Assembly: GCA_002897895.1 (NCBI GenBank)
Contig: BDSY01000080.1
Coordinates: 1 to 52,815 of the forward strand
Reading direction: 5' to 3'
DNA length: 52,815 nucleotides
Origin: a bacterium BMS3Abin06
GTDB lineage: Bacteria > Nitrospirota > Thermodesulfovibrionia > UBA6902
Made by a program: the position numbers and the translations under genes. The notes beneath the pieces are model-generated. The model was given only the letters and a program-made list of their open reading frames with translations. It had not been told where the DNA came from and ran no database searches. Below, piece after piece: positions 25,908-34,991 of the stretch. Numbering within the stretch: the first letter of the stretch is position 1; every line of letters starts with the position of its first letter.

Positions 25908-26165
25908 CTACTCATCATATTTCTTTTCCAGGGAGAAATAATTCAGGAACCCCAACGTGCCTCTCCTTATGTCCTGTTTGAATTCCATATTGTTTTTCCG
26001 AATCAATTGATCTGCAAACAACGCGATAACTCCAAACATCAAATGCAGTTTAATTTTTTCATGACCTCTTACCATAATATGAAACTTATAACCTATCCAG
26101 CTCTCCTTGTGATTTATTGTTTTTTGACGAAATATTCTATCACAGGGAGAGCCTTTTATCCTCAA
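25908..26165 (-). pseudogene. Probable transposase C-terminal remnant
   Basis: The 85-codon frame starts at a TTG without a ribosome site. It reads like the last quarter of a DDE transposase: a basic stretch (FRQKTINHKESWIGYKFHIM), then RGHEKIKLHLMFGVIALFADQ, resembling the terminal VRG..K...H....A..A helix of IS4/IS1182-like enzymes. No DDE residues or N-terminal half are present, and no terminal repeats could be found. The IS family is uncertain. Confidence 0.45.
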
Positions 26166-26215
26166 TAAATTACCTCATTTTATCACTTTTGCAAGTGGCT
26201 CCAGAGATATAATTT

Positions 26216-26887
26216 TCACCATCTCTTCTTTTCCCATGCTAATGCTCTCTCATAGTGTTTAAAGTATTTCTCCCGTCTCTTGAATTCCTTTGGGTGTATC
26301 AGGCGCCTTTTCCCTCTGGTTTCAATGCCGATATCGGCATGCAGCATCTCGTGGTAAACAATGAAGTCAAGAAAATACCCGGGAACATTTTTAGTGTCCA
26401 GAATGGGATTAATCCTTATCATGTTGTTATGGTCGCTGAAGCTTCCGAGCGTCCTCCTCGCTGCTGCACGCCTCGGACCTTTTGCTCCCCATGTAATGGA
26501 TGCGGAAACCCTTCCCTCAAAGTATTCTTTATTTATTGAATGGAATATTTCGAGAAGATTATAATATCTGCCATGCGACCGGACCTTCACTTTTCTCCGA
26601 TGTTTTTCTTTTAACATGTGACGGTTTTGCCTGATAAAACCGGTAATGAGCGGGGTCTTTCTTTTTTTGCGTTTTATGAAATCAGCTATTTCAGCCAGCA
26701 CGTTTATGTCAGCAGAAAGAAACATGTTGTGAAGTCTCAGCGAGACATTGCCGCTCTGCATTTTTACAGAGAGCATGCTCGTAGAATTATCAGTAATTAT
26801 GAGGGATACGGTTTTGCCTGTCTCCTGCTCAAGATAAGTCCGCAGGGAATCTTCGTCAAGAATGCAAAACAGTTTCAACTGATGCAT
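26216..26887 (-). CDS. SprT-like zinc metalloprotein
   Basis: The 223-residue protein has the zinc motif HEMLH within DFIVYHEMLHADIG near residue 173. The upstream block is YNLLEIFHSINKEYFEGRV, and the middle block is GSFSDHNNMIRINPILD. This is the SprT-like/DUF45 arrangement of conserved pieces. The C-terminus (HPKEFKRREKYFKHYERA) supplies a further His typical of the fold. Such proteins are predicted Zn proteases or hydrolases; no substrate is known for this bacterial branch. It is transcribed alone. Confidence 0.8.
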   Translation of the reverse strand: MHQLKLFCILDEDSLRTYLEQETGKTVSLIITDNSTSMLSVKMQSGNVSLRLHNMFLSADINVLAEIADFIKRKKRKTPLITGFIRQNRHMLKEKHRRKVKVRSHGRYYNLLEIFHSINKEYFEGRVSASITWGAKGPRRAAARRTLGSFSDHNNMIRINPILDTKNVPGYFLDFIVYHEMLHADIGIETRGKRRLIHPKEFKRREKYFKHYERALAWEKKRW

Positions 26888-27010
26888 TAGTAAATATAAT
26901 ACATTTGTGCTTTACAATGCAGACTTAACATTCTTTACCTGATGCATTTCTCCGGGAAGGTTATTGATAGGGATATGCAGGTGAAATCAGAAAATCAGGT
27001 GCTTTCTGAA

Positions 27011-27811
27011 TTAATACGCTTTTTGATAATAGAGGCCGGCGAACTGATTTTCTACCGGATCCTGTATCCCGCCGATTCGTTCATCCAGCCACATTGAAAC
27101 AAGACGATAGTCGTCTGCTCCCTTTGATATTCGGGCAGTAAATATCACAGGTTTCCCGCGGCCGGGGGCTTCTGTGAGAGAAACATTTTCGCGGATTATA
27201 GGTGTTACTTTAGTCGGGAACATTTCTTTAAGCCTGTCCATAATCTCCCAATGGATTCGACGGCGGCGGTGAGCCCTGCATGGTATAACGGCCTCTATCT
27301 TAATATCGGGGTTCTGGGATTTGATTGATTTTATAGCTGTAACCATTTGTTTTAAACCGTTCAGTCCAAGGAAGGATGCCTCGACCGGGACAAGCACGTG
27401 TTGACACGCCATAAGGGAGTTCATAGTGTGGAATCCGAGGCTGGGCGGACAATCTATGATCAAATAGTCCCAATCGCCCTCTGTCTGTTCGAGGCAGCGA
27501 TCCAGTATGCCTATTCCGGAATCTCCGGTGTACCACTGATTCGCTGCTGTCAGTTCAATTCCTGAAGGAACCAGATCAAGACCCGGGACATCCGTAGAGA
27601 CAACGGGCAAATCGACTGTCCTTTGCAGCGCATCCAGAAGTTCATTGCCATCGTTCATCACACCGACACTTATACTTGCACTTCCCTGAGGATCCATGTC
27701 AACAAGAAGAACTTTCTTTCCTGTTTCAGCCCAGCAGGCAGCAAGATTCACTGCTGTTGTGGTTTTACCGACCCCGCCTTTAAGATTGACTACTGATACT
27801 ACCTTTTTCAT
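27011..27811 (-). CDS. ParA/Soj-family ATPase
   Basis: The 266-residue protein has the deviant Walker A motif [20 protein letters not shown] with the signature lysine, Walker A' [12 protein letters not shown], and Walker [15 protein letters not shown]. This is the chromosomal/plasmid ParA (COG1192) type without an N-terminal HTH. ParA ATPases position DNA or protein cargo on the nucleoid. No parB or parS-like array is visible next to it, so its cargo is unknown. ATG 27811 is preceded by AAAGGGAGAT on the minus strand. Confidence 0.9.
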   Translation of the reverse strand: MKKVVSVVNLKGGVGKTTTAVNLAACWAETGKKVLLVDMDPQGSASISVGVMNDGNELLDALQRTVDLPVVSTDVPGLDLVPSGIELTAANQWYTGDSGIGILDRCLEQTEGDWDYLIIDCPPSLGFHTMNSLMACQHVLVPVEASFLGLNGLKQMVTAIKSIKSQNPDIKIEAVIPCRAHRRRRIHWEIMDRLKEMFPTKVTPIIRENVSLTEAPGRGKPVIFTARISKGADDYRLVSMWLDERIGGIQDPVENQFAGLYYQKAY

Positions 27812-28097
27812 ATCTCCCTTTACCTCCCCACATTTTCCCAGTCAAGTATGCTGGTGGATTAAAGTACGATTATAAAAGGTGTGCCGCATTATTAATCTTC
27901 TACGCAGATAGTAATCTATAATTTTTCATCTGAATTGTCAACCAATATATGTTCATATAATCCTTACGGTTCCATTAAATACCGGTAAGAGGGCAAGTGA
28001 GGTTGACGAAAATGCTTTACATGCGATACCTTTATGCGGGGCTGGGATATCTCCTGATTTTGACATTTAGACTGTATTTCCTGCATATTACATAGTC

Positions 28098-28751
28098 ATG
28101 ATTGATTTGCATACGCATACGCTTTTCAGTGACGGAGAGCTGATTCCTTCGGAGCTTGTCCAGAGGGCCTGTACCGCGGGATATAAGGCAATTGCGCTGA
28201 CCGATCATATGGATATGTCTAATGTCGATTTCATTGTCCCCAGAATTGTTGAGGCAGCCGGGGAGCTTTCCGAACATTCACCGGTAACGGTTATCCCAGG
28301 AGCTGAAATCACGCATGTACCGCTAAAAATCATAGGCAAACTGGTGGATAAGGCAAGAAGCCTCGGGGCAAGAATTGTAGTTGTGCACGGGGAAACGATT
28401 GCCGAGCCCGTAATTCCCGGAACAAACAGGGCGGGAATTGAAGCCGGTGCGGATATTTTATCTCATCCCGGACTTATCAGCATTGAAGATGCAGCATTGG
28501 CAGCGGACAAAGGCGTTGCACTTGAGATCACTTCAAGAAAGGGACACAGCCTTTCAAACGGCCACGTTGCAAAGGCAGCCATGGCAGCAGGCGCAGCAAT
28601 GGTGCTAAATACTGATTCACACGCGCCGGAAGATATGATCGGTCGTGAACGTGCAGCAATTGTTCTGCGTGCCGCCGGTATTCCGGAGGAAAGCATTGAA
28701 ACGATTTTTGCAAATTCTCAAAAACTTGCAGACAGAGCCGGGAGGAGTTAA
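28098..28751 (+). CDS. PHP-domain phosphoesterase (histidinol-phosphatase-like)
   Basis: The 217-residue protein shows the PHP metal motifs: DLHTHTLFSDGEL at residues 3-15, ALTDHMDMSN, PGAEITHV, VVHGET and NTDSHAPEDM. It is about the length of the compact PHP domains annotated as histidinol phosphate phosphatase-like. The true substrate is uncertain; no his genes are nearby. Its last codons contain GGAGGAG, the ribosome site for the next gene, whose ATG follows its stop directly. Confidence 0.85.
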   Translation: MIDLHTHTLFSDGELIPSELVQRACTAGYKAIALTDHMDMSNVDFIVPRIVEAAGELSEHSPVTVIPGAEITHVPLKIIGKLVDKARSLGARIVVVHGETIAEPVIPGTNRAGIEAGADILSHPGLISIEDAALAADKGVALEITSRKGHSLSNGHVAKAAMAAGAAMVLNTDSHAPEDMIGRERAAIVLRAAGIPEESIETIFANSQKLADRAGRS

Positions 28752-29510
28752 ATGCCTAAGATAATAAAGAAGAGACCTGCCAGAAAGAAAACCGCCCAGG
28801 AAAATGAGGTAAAAAGCGCTGCCTTGCAGGCATTAGATAAAATAAAGCAGAGGCAAAAGCAGGTAGTGACAGGCGTGTCAGTAATTGCCGCTCTCATTAT
28901 TTTATATGTAATTTTTGCCCTTTATTCATCTTCTATGAGTAAAAAAGCATACTCTCTTGAGATGAAGGCCTACAATATTTATTATAGTGACACATCCGGC
29001 GAATCCATGTCTGAAGAGGATAGATGGAAAAAGGCATTGGAGCTGTATAAGAAATCCGTTGACATAAAGGCCTCGCCAACAGCTTTGTTTTATCTTGGAA
29101 ACTGTTATTTCAATCTCAAAGATTATGATAATGCAATAAAAGAATATAATCTGTTAGTTGACAAATTTAGCAGTGAAGAGGGAATACTCCCTCTCGTTTA
29201 TCAAAAACTTGCTTCTGCGTATTTCAAAACAAATCAAAATGATAAGGCGCTCGAAACTCTCGGCAGGCTTGCCGGGGTTGACGATGGTATCTTCAAGGAC
29301 ACGGCTTTAATTCTTGAAGCCAGATATTACGAAGGCGCAGGAGAAAAAGAAAAGGCTTTGGAAAAGTACAGGGAAATTCTCGCTGAATTCCCTGTCTCTC
29401 CCTGGAGCTCTGAGGCCGGCTCAAAGGTAGCCGAAGAAGAAGCCGGGAATGCAAAAGAAACAACAAAAGAGACTGAAGTGGAAAAAGAAGAAAAAAAACC
29501 GGATAAGTAA
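28752..29510 (+). CDS. Membrane-anchored TPR protein
   Basis: The 252-residue protein has a basic N-terminus (KIIKKRPARKKTAQENEVK), one membrane helix (VVTGVSVIAALIILYVIFAL) and then TPR repeats in the periplasm (TALFYLGNCYFNLKDYDNAI; LVYQKLASAYFKTNQNDKAL). It ends with a low-complexity Glu/Lys tail. The layout resembles YfgM/tol-pal-associated TPR proteins that scaffold periplasmic complexes. ATG 28752 directly follows the upstream stop. Function is unknown. Confidence 0.8.
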   Translation: MPKIIKKRPARKKTAQENEVKSAALQALDKIKQRQKQVVTGVSVIAALIILYVIFALYSSSMSKKAYSLEMKAYNIYYSDTSGESMSEEDRWKKALELYKKSVDIKASPTALFYLGNCYFNLKDYDNAIKEYNLLVDKFSSEEGILPLVYQKLASAYFKTNQNDKALETLGRLAGVDDGIFKDTALILEARYYEGAGEKEKALEKYREILAEFPVSPWSSEAGSKVAEEEAGNAKETTKETEVEKEEKKPDK

Positions 29511-29574
29511 TGATATAATCTTTTATATTAGCGTTAAATAATTTTCTTGAAATTTTTTATAGGGGGATTGAATA

Positions 29575-29991
29575 ATGAAAAAAATATTACTTTTTATCGT
29601 GGCATTATCCATATCACTGGTTCCGGTCTCATTGACTTTTGCTGAATCCGGGGATCAGGAGGCTTCGCCTGTTTTTAAGATTGAACGGCTGGTTATTGCA
29701 GGAAGCATTGATAACAGGGAGCCTGTCGGTGTTGTCAATGTCTTTGCATCTTCAACCGAGAAGGTATACTGTTTTCTGGAGGCCGGGAATATTGAGGAGA
29801 ATACGACTGTCAGCTTTGTCTGGTATTATGGCGAAAAAGAAGTGGCAAGAATTGAGCTCCCCCTGAAGCAGGGTTCAAGATGGAGGACCTATTCAAGTAA
29901 AAAGCTGGGCGGGCGGACAGGTGACTGGAAAGTTGAACTTCAGGATGCCGGCGGAGCGGTTTTAGAGACAGTCGAATTCAGAGTGGAGTAA
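29575..29991 (+). CDS. DUF2914-domain periplasmic protein
   Basis: The 138-residue protein has a Sec signal peptide (KKILLFIVALSISLVPVSLTFA) and then a single DUF2914 domain: FASSTEKVYCFLEAGNI, VSFVWYYGEKEVARIELPL, and WRTYSSKKLGGRTGDWKVEL. The fold is a small beta sandwich of unknown function. AGGGGGATT lies close to ATG 29575. It lies between the TPR gene and sdhA on the same strand. Confidence 0.82.
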   Translation: MKKILLFIVALSISLVPVSLTFAESGDQEASPVFKIERLVIAGSIDNREPVGVVNVFASSTEKVYCFLEAGNIEENTTVSFVWYYGEKEVARIELPLKQGSRWRTYSSKKLGGRTGDWKVELQDAGGAVLETVEFRVE

Positions 29992-30062
29992 TTGTCTTTT
30001 CCGGTTACATTTAAAATCATTCAGGAATATCATCCAAAGATATTTGGTTTCATAACTTTCTC

Positions 30063-31787
30063 ATGAAGCACCATTATGACACCGTCATAATCGGTTCCGG
30101 ACTTGCCGGTCTCAGGGCCGCCGCAGAGGCATCAGAACACGGTTCGGTTGCAGTGCTTACTAAACTCTATCCAACACGCTCCCATTCCACAGCAGCCCAG
30201 GGCGGCATAGGGGCTGCGCTTGGAAATGAAGAACCCGACTCACCTGAATGGCATTTTTACGATACTGCAAAAGGGAGCGATTTTTTAGGCGACCAGGACG
30301 CAATTGAAGTTATGTGCGAAGATGCCATAAGGACGATTGTTGAGCTTGAGCATCTGGGTGTCCCTTTTTCAAGGACGTCTGAGGGAAAGATTGCGCAGCG
30401 GCGTTTTGGAGGTCATACAAGGGACTTTGGCAAGGCTGCTGTGAGAAGGGCATGTTACTCCGCTGACAGGACAGGCCATGCAATCCTCTTTGCGCTTTTT
30501 GAGCAGAGCGAACTTCAGGGAGTGAATTTCTTCCCGGAATTTCATGTCCTTGATATCGTGATTGAAAATGAGAGATGTCTTGGTGTTATCGCCCTTGAGA
30601 TAAGCAGCGGAGAAATTCATACATTCAGTGCAAAGGCAACACTCATTGCCTCCGGGGGATACGGAAAAGTATTCAGGACCACTTCAAATGCTTATGCAAG
30701 TACGGGTGATTGCCTGAGCATTCTCTTTAACGCAGGGATCCCTCTTGAGGACATGGAGTTTTTCCAGTTTCACCCTACAGGCCTGTATGGTCCCGGGATA
30801 CTGATCACAGAGGGCGCAAGGGGTGAAGGCGGCATACTGATTAACGCCAAAGGTGAACGATTCATGGAACGATATGCCCCTGCCATCAAAGACCTTGCGC
30901 CAAGAGATATGGTATCGAGGGCCGTTATGACAGAGGTCAGGGAAGGAAGAGGAATCAACGGCAGGGACTATGTTTACCTTGACCTGAGACAGGTGCCTGA
31001 AGAGGTTATCAAAGAAAGGCTTCCGGAAATATCCACTTTTTGCAAGATTTATCTCGGAATCGATCCTTCCGGGAAGCCCATCCCCGTGCTTCCGACTGCC
31101 CATTATGCAATGGGCGGTATCCCTACCGATGTTGACGGCAGAGTGCTGAAAGATGAAAGAGGCTCAGTTATTCACGGCCTTTATGCAGCAGGGGAAGCTG
31201 CCTGTGTCTCGGTTCACGGCGCTAACCGGCTTGGCTGCAATTCACTTCTCGATACAGTTGTTTTTGGAAGAAGGGCAGGAATGGCTATCAACAGTGATCT
31301 CAGGAATACGGAAAAAGGGAGTATCCCTCAGTCAATGATAGATAAAGCCGGGGATGAGATAGATTCTCTGAAAAACAGAACAGGTGATGAACAGGCAGGC
31401 ACCGTTAGAAATGAACTTCAATCAGCCATGACGGATAAATGCTCTGTTTTCAGAACGGAGCAGGATTTGTCGGATCTCGCCGGTAAGATTAACGAGCTAA
31501 AAGAAAAATCAAAAAAAATAGAATTAAAAGACAAAGGGAAGATATTCAATACAGAACTGCTTGAAGCTATTGAACTTGATCATCTTATAAATTTAGCCGG
31601 GGCAATCACACATTCGGCATTGCAGAGAAGAGAATCCCGCGGCGCGCATTTCAGAGAGGATTTTTCCGAAAGAGATGATAGAAAATGGCTTAAACATACG
31701 TTTGTTTTTAAAACCGACGACCGTTTGGAATTCAAGTACAAACCCGTAACAATTACACAATTTCAGCCGGAGGAGAGGAAATATTAA
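30063..31787 (+). CDS. sdhA: Succinate dehydrogenase/fumarate reductase flavoprotein subunit
   Basis: The 574-residue subunit binds FAD at [15 protein letters not shown]. The FAD-linking His lies in [14 protein letters not shown]. Active-site residues are within [20 protein letters not shown] and [20 protein letters not shown], and the C-terminal domain ends with [13 protein letters not shown]. It oxidises succinate or reduces fumarate at the membrane face. It heads a four-gene sdhABCD operon; sdhB starts 41-47 bp downstream after a hairpin. Confidence 0.96.
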   Translation: MKHHYDTVIIGSGLAGLRAAAEASEHGSVAVLTKLYPTRSHSTAAQGGIGAALGNEEPDSPEWHFYDTAKGSDFLGDQDAIEVMCEDAIRTIVELEHLGVPFSRTSEGKIAQRRFGGHTRDFGKAAVRRACYSADRTGHAILFALFEQSELQGVNFFPEFHVLDIVIENERCLGVIALEISSGEIHTFSAKATLIASGGYGKVFRTTSNAYASTGDCLSILFNAGIPLEDMEFFQFHPTGLYGPGILITEGARGEGGILINAKGERFMERYAPAIKDLAPRDMVSRAVMTEVREGRGINGRDYVYLDLRQVPEEVIKERLPEISTFCKIYLGIDPSGKPIPVLPTAHYAMGGIPTDVDGRVLKDERGSVIHGLYAAGEAACVSVHGANRLGCNSLLDTVVFGRRAGMAINSDLRNTEKGSIPQSMIDKAGDEIDSLKNRTGDEQAGTVRNELQSAMTDKCSVFRTEQDLSDLAGKINELKEKSKKIELKDKGKIFNTELLEAIELDHLINLAGAITHSALQRRESRGAHFREDFSERDDRKWLKHTFVFKTDDRLEFKYKPVTITQFQPEERKY

Positions 31788-31798
31788 GAGCCCCCTCA

Positions 31799-31821
31799 CC
31801 CTCTTCCACCAGGGAAGAGGG
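31799..31821 (+). promoter_or_regulatory. Hairpin overlapping the sdhB ribosome-binding site
   Basis: CCCTCTTCC (31799-31807) pairs perfectly with GGAAGAGGG (31813-31821) across a 5-nt loop. The right arm contains the purine-rich sequence just upstream of the sdhB start, so folding would hide the ribosome site. A copy of a dispersed repeat is another possible origin. Confidence 0.7.
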
Positions 31822-31834
31822 GAATATAGTGGAA

Positions 31835-32548
31835 ATGAAAACCTGCACCTTCAACATAAAACGTTTCGATCCTGAGAAGGCGTCAACACCGCGATGGGCG
31901 AAGTTCAGCGTTGAGATGGAGCAGACGGAACGGCTCCTGGACGGCTTAATAAAGATAAAAGACAATATGGACGGCACCCTCACGTTCAGGCGGTCGTGTG
32001 CACATGGTATCTGCGGTTCATGTGCTGTGAAAATAAACGGCAAAAACGGTCTTGCCTGCCAGACACTGATTAAAGATATGCCGGATACGATAACACTCGA
32101 ACCTCTTGAGGCTTATCCGGTTATTAAAGACCTTGTTGTTGATATGTCCCCCTTTTTTGAAAAGAATGATAAGGTCATGCCGTATCTTGTTAACGATGAA
32201 ACGCCGCCTGACAGGGAAAGGCTTCAAAGCCCTGAAGATCAGCACAAAATTCTTCAGTCCATTACCTGTATTATGTGCGGTTCCTGCACATCTTCCTGCC
32301 CCGGCTATTGGGCTAACAAGGATTACCTTGGCCCTTCAGCGCTTCTGAAGGCCTACAGATTTATATTTGATACAAGGGACAATGCCTCTGGAGAGAGGCT
32401 CGAAAAGATAATTCATAACAACGGGCTCTGGAGATGCCGTTCAATTTATAATTGTGTTGAGGTCTGCCCAAAGGAGATTGATATAACCGGGCACTTATCA
32501 AAATTAAAACGTCTTGCAGTAAAGAAGAAATTATTGGAGCGGAAGTAA
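31835..32548 (+). CDS. sdhB: Succinate dehydrogenase/fumarate reductase iron-sulfur subunit
   Basis: The subunit has 237 residues from ATG 31835; GTG 31829 is 6 bp upstream and equally possible. It carries the [2Fe-2S] motif CAHGICGSC plus a later Cys (GLACQ), and the two C-terminal clusters CIMCGSCTSSCPG and CRSIYNCVEVCPKEI. It passes electrons between FAD and the quinone site. Start choice matters because the hairpin 31799-31821 covers the likely ribosome site. Confidence 0.95.
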   Translation: MKTCTFNIKRFDPEKASTPRWAKFSVEMEQTERLLDGLIKIKDNMDGTLTFRRSCAHGICGSCAVKINGKNGLACQTLIKDMPDTITLEPLEAYPVIKDLVVDMSPFFEKNDKVMPYLVNDETPPDRERLQSPEDQHKILQSITCIMCGSCTSSCPGYWANKDYLGPSALLKAYRFIFDTRDNASGERLEKIIHNNGLWRCRSIYNCVEVCPKEIDITGHLSKLKRLAVKKKLLERK

Positions 32549-32558
32549 AAAAGAGACA

Positions 32559-32903
32559 ATGAAATACAAATGGCATACAGGATCAATCGCCTGGATTATT
32601 CACAGGGTCAGCGGTATTTTATTACTGCTCTATATCTTTCTTCACCTTTATGTTCTGAGCAATCTCAAGGATCCGCAAAAATTTGAATCGATCATGAAGG
32701 CCATGGATAACCCCTTTGTTAAAATCGGCGAGGCCGGGCTTTTATTTCTGGTAATCGCTCATTCACTCAATGGAATAAGGCTCACCTTACTTGATATCGG
32801 CACGCCCACAAAATATCAGAAGCTTCTCTTCAGGGCAGCAGCAATAATCGGTGGAATTATTTTTCTTATCGGTGCATGGCCCATAATGGGAGGCGGGTAT
32901 TGA
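32559..32903 (+). CDS. sdhC: Succinate dehydrogenase membrane anchor, cytochrome b subunit
   Basis: The 114-residue protein has three helices. The segment IIHRVSGILLLLYIFLHLYVL carries the HRxSG motif and histidines used for haem b in SdhC proteins; it is followed by FLVIAHSLNGIRLTLLDIGT. With SdhD it anchors SdhAB and holds the quinone site. Its last codons contain GGAGG for sdhD, and its TGA overlaps the sdhD start. Confidence 0.92.
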   Translation: MKYKWHTGSIAWIIHRVSGILLLLYIFLHLYVLSNLKDPQKFESIMKAMDNPFVKIGEAGLLFLVIAHSLNGIRLTLLDIGTPTKYQKLLFRAAAIIGGIIFLIGAWPIMGGGY

Positions 32904-33241
32904 AACGGATTATAGAGATAAAACGGGTTATTGAATGGTTTTTCCAGCGGATTACCGGGGTTGTTCTTCTCATCGGTTTAATAGTTCATTTTCAGACCAT
33001 GCATTACAGCGGCGCAGGGCAGATAAGTTATGAAGCAGTTTTTGCCAGACTTTCCAACCCCTACTGGATTGTCTTTAACATTGTCTTTCTTTTATCCGTG
33101 ACATACCACGGGTTTAACGGGCTGCTGGGAATTATGCCGGAGTATGTGCACTCTCATAAAATGCAGAAAGTGCTGGAAGGGGTTTTGATAGTTGTTGCCG
33201 TAACAGTAGTTAGTCTGGGAGTGTATATACTGACTGTTTAG
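32900..33241 (+). CDS. sdhD: Succinate dehydrogenase membrane anchor subunit
   Basis: I chose TTG 32900 (113 residues), because GGAGG lies 6 bp before it and the codon overlaps the sdhC stop (TTGA). The ATG at 32876 would lack this site. Three helices are present, with EWFFQRITGVVLLIGLIVHF and VTYHGFNGLLGIM giving conserved histidines. The protein completes the two-subunit membrane domain. Confidence 0.88.
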   Translation: MKRIIEIKRVIEWFFQRITGVVLLIGLIVHFQTMHYSGAGQISYEAVFARLSNPYWIVFNIVFLLSVTYHGFNGLLGIMPEYVHSHKMQKVLEGVLIVVAVTVVSLGVYILTV

Positions 33242-33308
33242 TTATGTGTTCTGCTTCCTCTATTCGTTTCCGGCATAACTAAAATTGAGTTTTTTTATGT
33301 ATAATACC

Positions 33309-33334
33309 TGTGTGATTATATATAGTATCACACA
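33309..33334 (+). repeat. Palindrome in the prfB upstream region
   Basis: TGTGTGAT (33309-33316) and ATCACACA (33327-33334) form an 8-bp inverted repeat, lying 3 bp after a TATAAT (33300-33305) and 32 bp before the prfB start. The TATAAT lacks a recognisable -35, so a promoter is uncertain. The palindrome could be an operator or leader hairpin. Confidence 0.45.
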
Positions 33335-33366
33335 TATTTACTAATAGTCCCGGGAGGTTTGAATAC

Positions 33367-34489
33367 ATGATTACTTATGATGAACTGAAAGATAAATTAG
33401 CGGAAATCGAGACAAGAATAGATGCCCTCAGGGGGTATCTTTGATGTTCCGTCCCAACAGAAACATCTTGAAACCCTCGAAAAGAAGCTCCTGGCTGAAA
33501 ACTTGTGGGATGACCCTGCCAGGGCACAGGAGATACTGAAAGAAAAATCCGGCATTGAAAATTCCCTCCAGCCTTTTTATTTAGTCGAGAAAAAATTTGA
33601 AGACCTCCATGTTCTACTTGAGCTCTCAGAAGAAGAAGGTGGGGAATCACTACTGGAAGATGCAGAGAAAGACGTGAACACACTTATATCAGAGCTTGAT
33701 GATATAGAATTAAGAAGCACGCTTTCCCAAAAAGAAGACCGGAACAATGCCATACTGACCATAAATCCGGGCGCAGGGGGCACGGAAAGCCAGGACTGGG
33801 CGCAGATTCTTATGAGGATGTACATGCGGTGGGCCGAGCAAAACGGCTTCAAGGTTGAAGTAGTCGATCTGCTGCCTGCTGAAGAGGCCGGAATAAAAAG
33901 CGCCACATTGACTGTCAGCGGCCAATATGCCTATGGTTATTTAAAAGGCGAGGCCGGTGTTCACAGGCTTGTAAGAATTTCACCATTTGATGCAAATAAG
34001 AGGCGTCATACTTCATTTGCAGCCATACTTGTTTACCCCGAGGTCACGGAAGATATAGAAGTGGATATAAATGAAGACGACTTGAGAATAGACACTTACA
34101 GGGCATCGGGCGCAGGTGGGCAGCATGTAAATAAAACCGATTCCGCAGTGAGGATAACTCATGTCCCGACAGGAATTGTGGTCTGTTGCCAGAATGAGCG
34201 GTCTCAGCATAAGAACAAGGCCGTGGCAATGAAGTTACTCAAGGCCCGTCTCTTTGCAAAAAAGAAAAAAGAACAGGATGAAAAAATGGAGGAATTTATC
34301 GGGGAGAAAAAAGATATTGCCTGGGGAAACCAGATAAGGTCATACACCCTTCAGCCGTATCAAATGATAAAAGACCACAGGACCGGCCTGGAAACAGGCA
34401 ATGTAAATGCTGTTTTAAATGGTGAAATAAATGATTTTATTAAACAGTATTTATTGTTTAAAAAAGAGAAAAAGAAGATGCCTGCATAA
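33367..34489 (+). CDS. prfB: Peptide chain release factor 2 with programmed +1 frameshift
   Basis: Translation starts at ATG 33367 (GGGAGG 9 bp upstream) and reads 25 codons to an in-frame TGA at 33442-33444. The site CTT-TGA, preceded by the SD-like AGGGGG at 33430-33435, is the classical RF2 frameshift signal. Skipping base 33442 continues as DVPSQQKHLE and yields a product of about 373 residues. The protein has the RF2 codon-recognition motif SPF in RISPFDANKRR and the catalytic GGQ in GAGGQHVNKTDS. Low RF2 raises frameshifting, so the gene autoregulates (established for the family). Confidence 0.96.
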
Positions 34490-34578
34490 AAACATAATCC
34501 GTTATGCCTGACGGGCAACCAAGAAAAAAGCCCTTAACGCATTACGCTTTCAAAAAATGAAATAACGGATATGATTGA

Positions 34579-34866
34579 TCAATGATTATAACCCCGTCCA
34601 AGCTCACCGACAGGCCTGATAAATGTATACCTGAAAGGCTCCTTTACAAGTACCCGGGCGGTTTTATCAACGCTTTTAGTAATTGCAGCCATTGGCAGGC
34701 CGATAACGAAGATTGCCGTGCCTCCTATCAAAGCAGCAAACCCAAGGGGTCTCAAAACAAGCGTGTCTGCTATGACATTAACTTCATCCCTGTCCGTTGC
34801 GGCAAAAGCCATGGAGGATGTGAACAGGATAACCAGCATCAAAAGTATTGTTAATATCTTCTTCAT
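34579..34866 (-). CDS. Small membrane protein with signal peptide, unknown function
   Basis: The start is ATG 34866 (95 residues), with AAGGAG 8 bp before it. A signal-like segment (KKILTILLMLVILFTSSMAFA) precedes the conserved-looking block LRPLGFAALIGGTAIFVIGL, a membrane helix. The C-terminus is basic and hydrophilic (KEPFRYTFIRPVGELGRGY). I recognise no named family. It is monocistronic and convergent with prfB. Confidence 0.7.
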   Translation of the reverse strand: MKKILTILLMLVILFTSSMAFAATDRDEVNVIADTLVLRPLGFAALIGGTAIFVIGLPMAAITKSVDKTARVLVKEPFRYTFIRPVGELGRGYNH

Positions 34867-34991
34867 CAATAATCTCCTTTCATGTTACATTATATATCTA
34901 CACTATAATTAAGAAAATTCAAATAGTCAATAAAACTGAAACTCTCATTCACTATTAATTTCGGGATTTTTTCTAAAAAAGTTTAGTGAAG

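Noticed and set aside
27812-28097. Riboswitch or small RNA between parA and the PHP gene
   Set aside because: No conserved core, stem set or terminator could be recognised; only AT-rich sequence is seen.
33422-34489. Separate prfB start at 33422
   Set aside because: That reading begins at an ATG in the shifted frame just before the frameshift site and lacks a ribosome site; the real start is 33367 with a +1 shift.
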